From positions 1 to 40,400 of the forward strand of contig CACOFQ010000013.1 in the NCBI GenBank assembly GCA_902626505.1: a stretch of DNA of 40,400 bases. The letters are read 5' to 3'. The notes beneath the pieces are model-generated. The model saw nothing but the letters and a program-made list of their open reading frames with translations. It was not told where the DNA came from and ran no database searches. Positions 27,281-37,300 of this stretch are shown one piece after another. Position numbers and translations under genes: made by a program. This DNA is from an uncultured Marinoscillum sp. Its GTDB lineage: Bacteria > Bacteroidota > Bacteroidia > Cytophagales > MED-G16. Position 1 is the first letter of the stretch. The number at the start of each line of letters is the position of its first letter.

Positions 27281-28396
27281 ATGGCTAAGAAATCTAATAG
27301 AAGAAAATTTATTGAAAAGTCACTTGTTTCAATTGCTGGAGTCTCAGGTATTTCATCTTGTATTTCTGATAATAAAGAAATTAAAGAAAGTTCTGTAAAC
27401 ATAAATTTCAATAATAAATATAAATGGAAAATGGTTACTACATGGTCTCCTAATATGCCTGTACTTGGTGAAGGGTGTAATATGTTCTCAGACTGGGTTA
27501 ATAAAATGTCTGGAGGAAGACTAGAAATTAAAGTTTATGGTGGTGGTGAATTAATTCCAAGTCTTGAGTCTTTTGATGCTGTAAGTAATGGGGCAATTGA
27601 AATGGGAAGTGGGGCATCTTATTACTGGGCAGGTAAAATACCTTCGGGACAATTTTTTTCATCGGTACCTTTTGGTATGAACTCAAAACAAATGAATTCT
27701 TGGATCATTTCGGGAGGTGGGTACAAATTGTATAGAGAAATTTATGAACCATTTAATTTAATTCCTTTTGTTGGTGGTAACACTAGTATGCAAATGGGAG
27801 GTTGGTTTAATAAAGAAATTAATTCTTTCAATGACCTAAAAGGACTAAAGATGAGAATCCCCGGTTTTGGGGGAAAGGTATTATCTAAGGCAGGAGGAAC
27901 AGCTGTAACTGTTGCGGGAGGAGAAATTTATACAAACCTGGAAAGAGGTGTTATAGATGCTACTGAATGGATTGGTCCATATCATGATTATCTTATGGGA
28001 TTTTATCAAGTTGCAAAATATTATTATTATCCTGGATGGCATGAACCTGGTGGCGTATTAGAAATGATCGTTAATAAAGATAAATTTTATGAACTTCCAA
28101 ATGATCTTCAGGAAATAATAAAGAAAGGAATAGAATCATTAAATATCTGGATGCAGTGTGAATTTGATTCTAAAAATAGTATTTATTTAAAAAAATTAAT
28201 TGAGGAGGAAAAAGTTCAACTTAGAAAATTCCCTAGAGATGTCTTAGAAACATTTAAATTAAAGACTGATGAAGTTTTAAGTGAAATGATTGAGAAAGAC
28301 CCAAAAAGCAAAAAGATTTTTGAAGCATACAAAAAATTCAAAACTTCATTTGATGATTGGTCAACAGTTAGTGATAAAATATATTATGAACTATAG
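27281..28396 (+). CDS. dctP: TRAP transporter substrate-binding protein (DctP family, TakP/FcbT1-like)
   Basis: Extracytoplasmic solute receptor of a TRAP transporter, 371 aa. The N-terminus SNRRKFIEKSLVSIAGVSG has a twin-arginine pattern and ends in a lipobox-like SSC (Cys about 26), suggesting a Tat-exported lipoprotein. The mature part follows the DctP fold: WKMVTTWSPNMPVLGEG, SGGRLEIKVYGGGELIP, SFDAVSNGAIEMGSG, GLKMRIPGFGG with the conserved ligand-binding arginine, GGEIYTNLERGVIDATEWIGPYHDY (about 210-234) and YYYPGWHEPGGVLE (about 248-261). The EWxGPY and GWHEPG motifs resemble receptors for alpha-keto acids such as TakP (inference; substrate not proven). The gene points towards dctM and overlaps it by 13 bases. 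Such genes usually lie in the same direction as the permeases. Confidence 0.92.
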   Translation: MAKKSNRRKFIEKSLVSIAGVSGISSCISDNKEIKESSVNINFNNKYKWKMVTTWSPNMPVLGEGCNMFSDWVNKMSGGRLEIKVYGGGELIPSLESFDAVSNGAIEMGSGASYYWAGKIPSGQFFSSVPFGMNSKQMNSWIISGGGYKLYREIYEPFNLIPFVGGNTSMQMGGWFNKEINSFNDLKGLKMRIPGFGGKVLSKAGGTAVTVAGGEIYTNLERGVIDATEWIGPYHDYLMGFYQVAKYYYYPGWHEPGGVLEMIVNKDKFYELPNDLQEIIKKGIESLNIWMQCEFDSKNSIYLKKLIEEEKVQLRKFPRDVLETFKLKTDEVLSEMIEKDPKSKKIFEAYKKFKTSFDDWSTVSDKIYYEL

Positions 28397-29709
28397 CTGT
28401 CTAAAAATTTCGGGATTATATATACAAATTCTGGATTGAAGAAAAGATAAACTAAAAATAATATCTGAATCAAGACAAACGGAATTACCCCTTTATATAT
28501 ATCTGTAGTTTTTATATTTTTTGGTGAAACGCTTTTTAGATAAAATAATGAAAACCCAAAGGGAGGGGTTAGGAAAGATGTCTGAAGATTAATTGCTAAC
28601 ATTATACCCACCCAAATTAAATCTATATTTAGAGCAATAAGTATTGGTGCAATAACTGGGACAACTATAAAAATAATTTCTATAAAATCAATAAAGAATC
28701 CTGCAATAAAGACAGTAATTAGTATATAAACTAAAAATAGTTCAGGACTTAAATTTGAAGATGTTATTAAATCAACTATAATTTTATCACCTTCTAGCCC
28801 TCTAAATACTAAAGAAAAAGAAGTAGCTCCAAGTAATATCATAAATACTATTGATGTAAGTTTGGTTGTCTCTGTTGAAATTTCTTTTATTTTTTTAATA
28901 TTTAAACCTCCTTGTATAAAACTTAGAATAAGTGCCCCCGAAGCTCCAATTCCTGCTGCCTCTGTGGGAGAAGCAATCCCTAAAAAAATTGACCCTAAAA
29001 CTGCAAAAATTAAAATAAATGGAAGTAAAAAAGCACTTATAATACTAACGAAATTTGTTTTTTCTCCAAATTCTTTGATAATTTTTTCTGGCATTGATGG
29101 AGCGTGAGATGGATTTATAAATGTTATCAACATAACATATAGAAGGTAAAGGAAAACGAGTGTTATTCCTGGTAATAGTGCTGAGATGAATAAATTTCCA
29201 ACAGATATATTTAAAACACTACCCAAAAGAACAAGCACAACAGATGGAGGAATAATTTGACCCAGAGTTCCGGATGATGCAATTACTCCAGTTGCAAGTT
29301 TGGGGTCATATCCTCTTTTTATCATAGTTGGTAAACTAATTAAACCCATTGTTACCACTGTGGCACCCACAATTCCTGTTGATGCTGCGAGCATACCTCC
29401 AACAATTATAACAGAATAAGCTAGTCCTCCTTTGATCTTTCCAAATAGAATGGCCATAGTCTCAAGAAGTCTTTCTGCAATACCTGATTTTTCTAGAGTT
29501 AGTCCCATAAATACAAATAGGGGGACAGCTAGTAAAACAAAGTTGTTCATTATGCCATATATCCTAAGCGATACCAAATAAAAAAAATCAATATCGAAAA
29601 AAATCAAACCAGCAATAATTGATATTCCTCCAAGAGTTAGAGCAACAGGATAGCCAAACAGAATTAAAATAAAAACTAAGAGAAAAAGAATAATTGGTAA
29701 ACTATCCAT
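28384..29709 (-). CDS. dctM: TRAP transporter large permease subunit
   Basis: Sodium-coupled membrane subunit of the TRAP transporter, 441 aa and almost wholly hydrophobic with about 12-13 helices. Family features: FGYPVALTLGGIS near the N-terminus, FVLLAVPLFVFMGLTLEKSGIAERLLE (about 52-78), GGMLAASTGIVGATVVTMGLISLPTMIKRGYDPKLATGVIASSGTLGQIIPPSVVLV (about 103-158, described by its key parts GIVGAT and QIIPPS), SPTEAAGIGASGAL, and the C-terminal NLQTSFLTPPFGFSLFYLK. It overlaps dctQ by 8 bases, so Q and M are translated together. Its last 13 bases overlap the end of the convergent receptor gene dctP. Confidence 0.94.
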   Translation of the reverse strand: MDSLPIILFLLVFILILFGYPVALTLGGISIIAGLIFFDIDFFYLVSLRIYGIMNNFVLLAVPLFVFMGLTLEKSGIAERLLETMAILFGKIKGGLAYSVIIVGGMLAASTGIVGATVVTMGLISLPTMIKRGYDPKLATGVIASSGTLGQIIPPSVVLVLLGSVLNISVGNLFISALLPGITLVFLYLLYVMLITFINPSHAPSMPEKIIKEFGEKTNFVSIISAFLLPFILIFAVLGSIFLGIASPTEAAGIGASGALILSFIQGGLNIKKIKEISTETTKLTSIVFMILLGATSFSLVFRGLEGDKIIVDLITSSNLSPELFLVYILITVFIAGFFIDFIEIIFIVVPVIAPILIALNIDLIWVGIMLAINLQTSFLTPPFGFSLFYLKSVSPKNIKTTDIYKGVIPFVLIQILFLVYLFFNPEFVYIIPKFLDSYSS

Positions 29710-30181
29710 TTGCTATATTTTTAAAGTTTTTAATAATATTAACTATACCCTGGGCAGCCAATAAGAAAAATGATATTGGAATTATTGATTTAATTATAAA
29801 CCTGAATGGTAATCCACCTGGATCTGGACTAGACTCAAGTATCATTAATGAATCTTCAACAAATGGGATTGAAGTATAAAAAATAATTATGGAGAAAGGT
29901 AGGAGAAAAAAAAGATTTCCTATCAGATTTACTACATCCTTTTTTTTATTTGAAAATTTATTATAAAAAACATCTACTCTAACATGTTCATCTTTTTGAA
30001 GTGTTATTGATGAACCGAGAAGAAAAATTATTGCAAAAAAATGCCATTCTAATTCATAAAGAGAGGCACTGGAAAAATTAAAAATATACCTTAGAAATAC
30101 ATCGATAGTAATTAAGATAACTAGGGCAAATGATAGCCAAGAACATACACTACCTATTTTTTGTATTATTTTTTCTATCAT
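29702..30181 (-). CDS. dctQ: TRAP transporter small permease subunit
   Basis: Four-helix small membrane subunit that pairs with DctM; 159 aa. Features typical of DctQ: the first helix with WLSFALVILITIDVFLRYIFNFS (about 14-36, including the conserved DVFLRY), then ELEWHFFAIIFLLGSSITLQKDEHVRVDVFYNKF (key elements E-W and DEHVRVD, about 43-76), and two further helices. It starts at 30181-30179, is divergent from rlmN with a 33-base gap, and overlaps dctM by 8 bases. A TATTTTCG sequence on the minus strand at 30198-30191 is one base away from a -7 element and might drive the pair. Confidence 0.92.
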   Translation of the reverse strand: MIEKIIQKIGSVCSWLSFALVILITIDVFLRYIFNFSSASLYELEWHFFAIIFLLGSSITLQKDEHVRVDVFYNKFSNKKKDVVNLIGNLFFLLPFSIIIFYTSIPFVEDSLMILESSPDPGGLPFRFIIKSIIPISFFLLAAQGIVNIIKNFKNIANG

Positions 30182-30214
30182 GATATTTAACGAAAATACT
30201 TAATTTATAAATAT

Positions 30215-31285
30215 ATGCTTTTAATATCTTTGCTTTTTAGAAAAAGAAAAGAATTGAAAACAGATATAAGATCCCTTGATTTAGTTGATATTAAAAAATT
30301 TTGTCAAGAAAATAATATGAAGCCTTATGTTTCTAATCAAGTTTACTCTTGGCTTTGGAATAATTTCTCTTCATCTTTTTCTCAAATGAGTAACCTATCT
30401 AAGAGTAATAGAGAAATTTTTAATGAGAATTTCAGTATTAATAAAATAACTGAAGACTTTGAAGAAAGAAGTGATGATGGTACGATTAAAATGAGATTCA
30501 AATTATATGATGGAAATTTTGTGGAAGGTGTTTTAATTCCTCAAAATACTAGAATGACTGCATGTATCTCCTCTCAAGTCGGTTGTTCGCTGAGCTGTAA
30601 ATTCTGTGCTACTGGGACGATGGGAAGAACAAGAAATTTATCTACAGGAGAAATCTATGATCAGGTGGTGGCAATTGCCAATAAATGTAAAGAAGTTTAT
30701 AATTTACCTCTCACAAATATCGTGTACATGGGAATGGGAGAGCCACTTCTAAATTATAGAAATGTTATAAAATCTATTCATTTTATCACCTCAAGTGAGG
30801 GTCTCGAGATGTCTTATAAAAGGGTAACACTTTCTACTTCTGGTATTGCAAAAATGATTAAAAGATTAGCAGACGATAATGTCAAAGTCAATTTAGCGTT
30901 ATCTTTGCACGCAGCTTCAGAAGAACTAAGGAATAGTATAATGCCAATAGGAGGATCAAACTCTCTAGATGATATAAGGGACGCATTAAAATATTATTTT
31001 TCTAAAACTAAGAGAAAGGTTACATACGAATATGTCCTACTGAACGAAGTAAATGACAGCATAAAGGACGCTGAAAATCTTTATAAGTTCACAAAACATA
31101 TTCCATCAAAAGTTAATTTAATAGAATATAATACTGTAGATGGTCTTGGGTTTGACAGATCTTCAGATAAAAATACAGATCTCTTCATGAATTATTTAGA
31201 TGCTAAAAGAGTTAACGTAGGATTAAGAAGAAGTAGAGGTAAGGATATTAACGCTGCTTGTGGTCAGTTAGCTAATAAAAAATGA
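30215..31285 (+). CDS. rlmN: Dual-specificity RNA methyltransferase RlmN
   Basis: Radical-SAM enzyme that methylates C2 of adenine 2503 in 23S rRNA (and adenine 37 in some tRNAs). The cluster motif CSLSCKFC has cysteines at 124, 128 and 131. The resolving cysteine is in TACISSQVG (117) and the methyl-carrying cysteine is in NAACGQLANK at the C-terminus. IVYMGMGEPLLNY, RVTLSTSGI, NLALSLHAA and VTYEYVLLNEVND are all present. The start is uncertain. The ATG at 30215 gives 356 aa but adds a hydrophobic leader (LLISLLFRKRK) not usual for RlmN. An in-frame TTG at 30254 gives the expected KTDIRSL start and lies 21 bases after a TATCTTTG -7 element at 30225-30232. I list the longer form but consider the TTG at least as likely. 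Confidence 0.94.
   Translation: MLLISLLFRKRKELKTDIRSLDLVDIKKFCQENNMKPYVSNQVYSWLWNNFSSSFSQMSNLSKSNREIFNENFSINKITEDFEERSDDGTIKMRFKLYDGNFVEGVLIPQNTRMTACISSQVGCSLSCKFCATGTMGRTRNLSTGEIYDQVVAIANKCKEVYNLPLTNIVYMGMGEPLLNYRNVIKSIHFITSSEGLEMSYKRVTLSTSGIAKMIKRLADDNVKVNLALSLHAASEELRNSIMPIGGSNSLDDIRDALKYYFSKTKRKVTYEYVLLNEVNDSIKDAENLYKFTKHIPSKVNLIEYNTVDGLGFDRSSDKNTDLFMNYLDAKRVNVGLRRSRGKDINAACGQLANKK
30225..30232 (+). promoter_or_regulatory. Candidate -7 promoter element of rlmN
   Basis: TATCTTTG matches TAnnTTTG. It lies inside the longest rlmN reading frame but 21 bases before an in-frame TTG at 30254, the same distance seen for nqrF, secDF and the giant surface protein. If real, translation must start at 30254. 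Confidence 0.4.
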
Positions 31286-31317
31286 AATTTTTACCATTTT
31301 CATTCGTTTTTTAAAAA
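31281..31317 (+). terminator. Possible weak terminator after rlmN
   Basis: AATGAAA (31281-31287) and TTTCATT (31298-31304) can pair as a 7-base stem with a 10-base loop, followed by CG and a run of T (31307-31312). The stem is AT-rich and begins on the rlmN stop codon, so support is modest. Confidence 0.3.
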
Positions 31318-31350
31318 AGAGTTTTTCTTTTACTACAACTAAATCTTTTA

Positions 31351-31358
31351 TATTTTTG
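31351..31358 (+). promoter_or_regulatory. -7 promoter element of the giant surface protein gene
   Basis: TATTTTTG matches TAnnTTTG and ends 21 bases before the ATG at 31380. Its last three bases are an in-frame TTG at 31356 that can be misread as the start codon. Confidence 0.5.
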
Positions 31359-31379
31359 GAAGATCTCTACAAATTAACG

Positions 31380-34300
31380 ATGAAAAAAAATTTTACCGCC
31401 TTATTTTTTCTCCTTTTTTCACTAGTTTTTTCTCCTTTTTCACAAACATCAGATCCTGAGGCTTCTATATCTAGAGATATTCCGGTTATAGCTGAAAATG
31501 GTGGTTCAGCCGAAATTAAGGTTTCATTATCCACGGCAGCTACTGCTGATATTGATGTGACTATTACCTTTACAGGAACTGCAGATATTAATGATGATTA
31601 TACCATCACAAATAATACATCTAGTGCAACACCTAATATCATAAGAATAAAAGCAGGAGATTCTGAGGGAACGATAACAATTAATACTGTTAATGACTCT
31701 GACGTTGAACTAGATGAACAAATTATAGCAGAAATTACTGCTATCTCTTCTGGTACTGTTGTTGCTCCAAGTACAGCGAAAGTTAAGATTAAAGATGATG
31801 ACTTATTTCTAAGCTTTGTAAAAGTTGATGCTCCTTTTGATGTTGATACGCTATATGAAGAAACACAAAATGAACTTGCATTTAGGATAGAACTTAATGA
31901 GCCTGCTCCAGAAGATATATCTGTTACCATTTCTGGAAGTGGTGATGGTTTTCAAAGTAGTGATGTTTCGTTAAATTCAACTCGTGTAATTAGACAGGGA
32001 ACCGATTTTGAAGCATTCAAAATAAAGGCTAGTGATGACGCTTATTTTGAGGATTTAGCTGAAAGCTTTTATTTAAAAATATCTTCCATAACTTCAGGCA
32101 CTGGAAAAATTGTTGAGGAAGATTCAATTAATCTTATCATTAAGGATAACGATCCTTCATATGTAGATTTTCATGTTGTCAAGAATACAGATACTGATGC
32201 AGATGGTATACCAGACAGAGCTGTTATTCCGGAAAAAAATGGGGAGACTATTTTAACTGCTTATTTACAGAGGCCTTTTGATAAAGAAATAAAATTAGGA
32301 ATAGATTATAAAAGACCTCAATCAACTGCAACATTTGAAGTAGATTGGGAATCTGATAAGGGTGATCTTGTCACAATTCCAGTTGGTGACACACTAGTTC
32401 AAATTAAAATATCTTCTATAGATGATCCTGATGAGGATCCAAATGAATCGCTCTACATATACTTAAATAATACTGATGGGAGTGATACTCCACCATCCGT
32501 AAATATAACCTTTGGAGCTCCCGTCCTTGTAAGAATTGATATAGAAGATGATGAAATTGGTCCTGTAGCTGGTGATGACGATTATACTTCTCAGTGTGTT
32601 ACAGAAGGTAATACTAATAAATCTAATCCAGGAAACAGAGATGTTCCGGATGCTGAAAAAACCTTAGATATAAATGCATCTGACGGCCTCCTTAAAAATG
32701 ATACAGAAGCCCAAGGTGAAGATTTAAGAGTAAACCCAATTCCAGTATCATACCCATCTCACGGTAGGGTATTTTGTGGAACTATTGAAAATCAAATCTG
32801 TCCAGATGGTTCATTTAGGTATGTCCATAATGGTAGTGAAACACCAACTAATGAAGATAAATTTTCATATGAAGTGCTTGATGAGCAAGATTTTTCAGAT
32901 GTGGGTATTGTTACGATATGTGTTACACCAGATAATGACTGCCCACAATTCAGAGGATTTTTACAAAAAGTTAATGAGTTTGATGTAGAAGATATTGATT
33001 TATATGGTTATACTACTGACTTAGAAGAAAGAGCAGGTATAGATCCTATCTTAAAATATAGAATTATTAGTCAAACAAAAGATGACGGGACAACACCGCC
33101 CTATGGTGTAGCTACAGTTACTGAACAGGGAAAATTAACATATACCGCGGCAGGATTTTTATCTGGGATTCAACCTAAAACTGATATTATTGAAATTGAA
33201 GTTGAGGATGGTGCGGGTTGTACGGCTAGAGACATAATGGAATTTCAGATAAATAATACTGCTCCTCAAGCAATTAATGACACTTTTGTTGTTTCTGTTG
33301 GGCAGAGAATTGATATTTCAGATGTAATGGGTCTATTGGCTAATGATCCAACATTTGCCGGTGCAACTATAAGAGCTAGCAAAGTTGATGATCCTATTCA
33401 CGCAATCGCCTCAGGACCAAATGGTTTTAAACTTAATTCAGATGGAAGTTTCCAGTATAAACATAATGGTGATCCAGTTGCAAAAGAAGATGGGTTTACC
33501 TATAAAATGACAATAATCTATGATAATGGTCAAATCGATGAAACAGAGGCTAGAGTCGTAATATTAATTAATGACTGTCCTGTCATTGAGAAAGATTTAT
33601 ACAGAATATGGGAGAATACTGACAGATTTACCGACACAGTTAGAATTCCTATAAATGGAATAAATTCTATTGATGGTCAACCATGGATTGGTGATAATGA
33701 TTATGATATTAATCTTGATGAGATAAAATATTTTATTGAGGATGATCCTCATGATTCACTAGGAAGTTACGCTGAAATTGATTCTGCGGGTAATTTGTTA
33801 TATGTTCAGGGTGGAGGAGAGTATACTCAAGAATTTTTTGTTTATAGGGGTACAGATCCTTATTGTGAATCAAACGCAGATACAATCTTTTTTGATATTA
33901 TGCCAAGAAATGACTGCCCAGAGACATTACTCAACGGATATAACAGTCTCGGTCTTACTGCTGGAGCTTCAATTAAAGACTATATTGACAGGCTACCCAA
34001 TGATAAAAATGGTAATCCTATATCGATTGATAGTGTTGATACAGATGCTACATCTGGTGATACTTTATTCGTATATGCTTCGGATGGTATTGTTTGGGTT
34101 CTAAATATGGATGAGGGGGGAACTTTAGCAATAGGCGCTCCGGGAATATTGAATAATGATACTGACGCTGAGAATGACTCGTTGTATACAAAAATTCTAC
34201 TTGAGGCTGATCACCCTATTTCTTTATATCCTCATTACTATAATGATGACGGTAGTTTTAAGTATCCTTATCCTCCTCACGCGGTTGATGTCGATGTGAA

Positions 34301-37300
34301 TAAAGATGGGTCTTTTTCCTATGAGCACGATGGCTCGAATGGATTAAGAGATGTTATTTATACATTAACTTGTGACTATCCAACATTGTCCATTATGGAT
34401 CCCACAAATAAAGAATGCTGTTCTGTTGATTCAATTATGTTAATATTTGGTCCTGATAATGCTTGTGGAGAGGGTTTGCCAGATTACTATACTCTGAATG
34501 AAGATGGTACTTTCACGGCTGATAAAACAACGACTGGAATAAATGAGTATATGTTAAATAAAACAGGCACTGAATATACGGGGGTATTTTCTAATGATTT
34601 TGATGAGGAAGGTGATTCGTTAGTTTTCTTGGGTATTTCATCCCCACCTGCCCATGGAATTATTGTTGGAGATACTATTTACCCTGATGGATCATTTACT
34701 TATATCCATGATGGGTTCCGTGAGACAACTGCAGATCAATTTACTTATGACATGACGGATTTGCCTCATTCTCCAAATGCCTGCGCTACAGTTACGGTAT
34801 ACTTAAATATAATTGAAGCTGAAGATTGTCCAGAGCCAATTAATCATATTTACGAAGTCGATGAAGGAGACACCTTAATAGTTAGAGGCCTTGCAAACGG
34901 CTCTGAAGGATCTTATTTAAAATTACCCGGAATAATGGGTCGTGGATTAGATGCGGCTAACATTGATGTAGACTTGGGTACATACCCAACAATTAGTGAG
35001 GATCTTATTGCTTATTATCCATTTAACGAGTATTACGACTCCATTCCTGGAATTCCTGCAGATGATGGTGATGGAGGTACAATACCAACTATTTGGGCTG
35101 TAAAGAAAGCAAAAGATTTAGGCCCTAATAATTTTGATGGGTTTTTAAAGGGAGGAACTCTTGATACCATTTCTGCTCCACAACCTACTGTACCAGATCC
35201 AAAGGGTGTATCGCCTCTTATTGCTCTCGAATGGAGTAATCCGCCACAGTACCAAAGAGATAGATTTAGAAGGCAGCTTAATTCATATCAATACGATGGA
35301 TCAGAATCATATGTTGAAGTTGAAGATGATATCTTAAACCTCAAAAGAGATTATTATTCTATATCTGGATGGTTTTATGTTTTTGATCCTGCAATTGATG
35401 GCAATTTTTTAAACTTTACAATAGATGACAAAGAGAAGGGATTGATATTAGGAATTAAAGGAGGAAAATTAGCATTAGGAATTGGTAATGGAGATGCATA
35501 TAGCGTAAGATTATTATCTGCTGTCAGTAGTGATGATATAATTGCAAGGGAATGGTACCACTTTGCTTTGATTAAAAATGAAAATAACTATAAGATTTTT
35601 CTAAATAGAGAAGAAATCTATTCTGATGACCTCGATAATTCATCTCTTCCTAATAAATCCTCAAAAATGTTTATTGGGAAATCTCTAGCTGGAAATAACT
35701 TCTTTGGTCGCTTTGACGATTTGCATATTATAGGAGATACAATATCACAAGACGATGTGTTAAAACTTTATTATAGCTTATCTACAAGTCTTGCAGGACA
35801 GGCTACATGGGGTGATGTGGATGTTGGAGTAGATGGGTCCTTTACTTATATCCATAATGGTGTAGGAGGCCAGCCAGAGGATCAATTTGTTTATGGTTTA
35901 TCAGATGGGCCTTGTGAGAAATTAAATATAGTTAAAATTATTGTAAAGCAAGTTAATGATTGTCCTATCGCTGACGATGACTACTATTCTGTAGATGAGG
36001 GTGACACATTAAAAATTAATGCTGCTAATGGAATACTTATCAATGATACTGACGAAGAAAATGACCCTTTAAATGCTGCTGTAGTTGATACAGCATTAAC
36101 TGGTTTGCCAGTAAACGGTACCATTAAAATAAATACTGACGGTTCTTTTGAATATATTCATGATGGTAGTGAAACATTAGAGGACTCAATAAGATATGTT
36201 GCTTATGATAATGATATAAACTGTACAGATACAGCTACCATCTTTATTACAATTAATCCTGTAGCAGATTGTCCAATACCAGAAGATGATATTTATGTTG
36301 TCAAAGAAGGAGGAGAGCTCGTAATAGGGGATGAATGCATTACAGTATATGACGAAAATGGTACTGGATACGAAAATTGGGATAATGATGAACCAAATGA
36401 CCTACCTCTTGAAGATTATGGAGAAATGTATGCATCAGGTACATGGAATGATATTACTAATACTCCAAAACAAAGGTATTTACTTGAAATGGAAAGTGGA
36501 GTAAATTCAGTTACAGATCACCAACCTTTGTCTTCTGGCTTCTCTTATAATGGGCATACATATTTTATTTCTAATCGAGAATTTGATTGGGAAACTGCAA
36601 GAACTGAGGCAGAGGATGCCGGTGGATACCTAGCAATCATTACTAGCCAAGCAGAAAATGATGCTATTTCTAGTTTATTAACCGAAACAGTATTTATTGG
36701 ACTATACCAAGACCCAGCTGATCAATATTTTAAGCCTAAGTTTGGAGGATGGAAATGGGTAGATGGTACGTACTTGTATGATGAAGGAAACTCATATCAG
36801 TTTTGTGGAGTACTTAGTAATGATGATAGAGGAGGTGGAGATTCTATATATGTTAGCTACCATGGATCTCCTTCACATGGAACTCTAGATGGAGGAATTG
36901 TGGAACGTGAGGGTACTTTTACGTATACCCACGATGGAAGTCAAAACTCAGATACAATCCTCTATAGGATTAGAAACTTATTTATTGACGTAACAGATAA
37001 TGCTGATGGAACTAAAAATTATAATATTCTTGATTCCTGTGAAAGTGATTACGGTAGGATAATTATTAATATTGAGAATGTAAATGATTGCCCAGTAGCA
37101 GTGAGAGATACTTTTTATGTTGACGAGGGTGGATCTCTTGACACAACAGGGGTTCTATTGAATGATTATGATGACGACGGAGACTTATTAAGAGCTGTGA
37201 AAGAGCCTTCTTCAAATTTTGAAAATGGAGATGGAAATGTTTTTGCCGATGGTAGATTAGTATATACTCATAGGGGAGAAGAGGTTTTTACGGATAGTAT

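Noticed and set aside
33778-34104. A 108-residue ORF in another frame within the giant gene
   Set aside because: The main frame shows continuous repeat homology here, and the alternative protein has no recognisable features.
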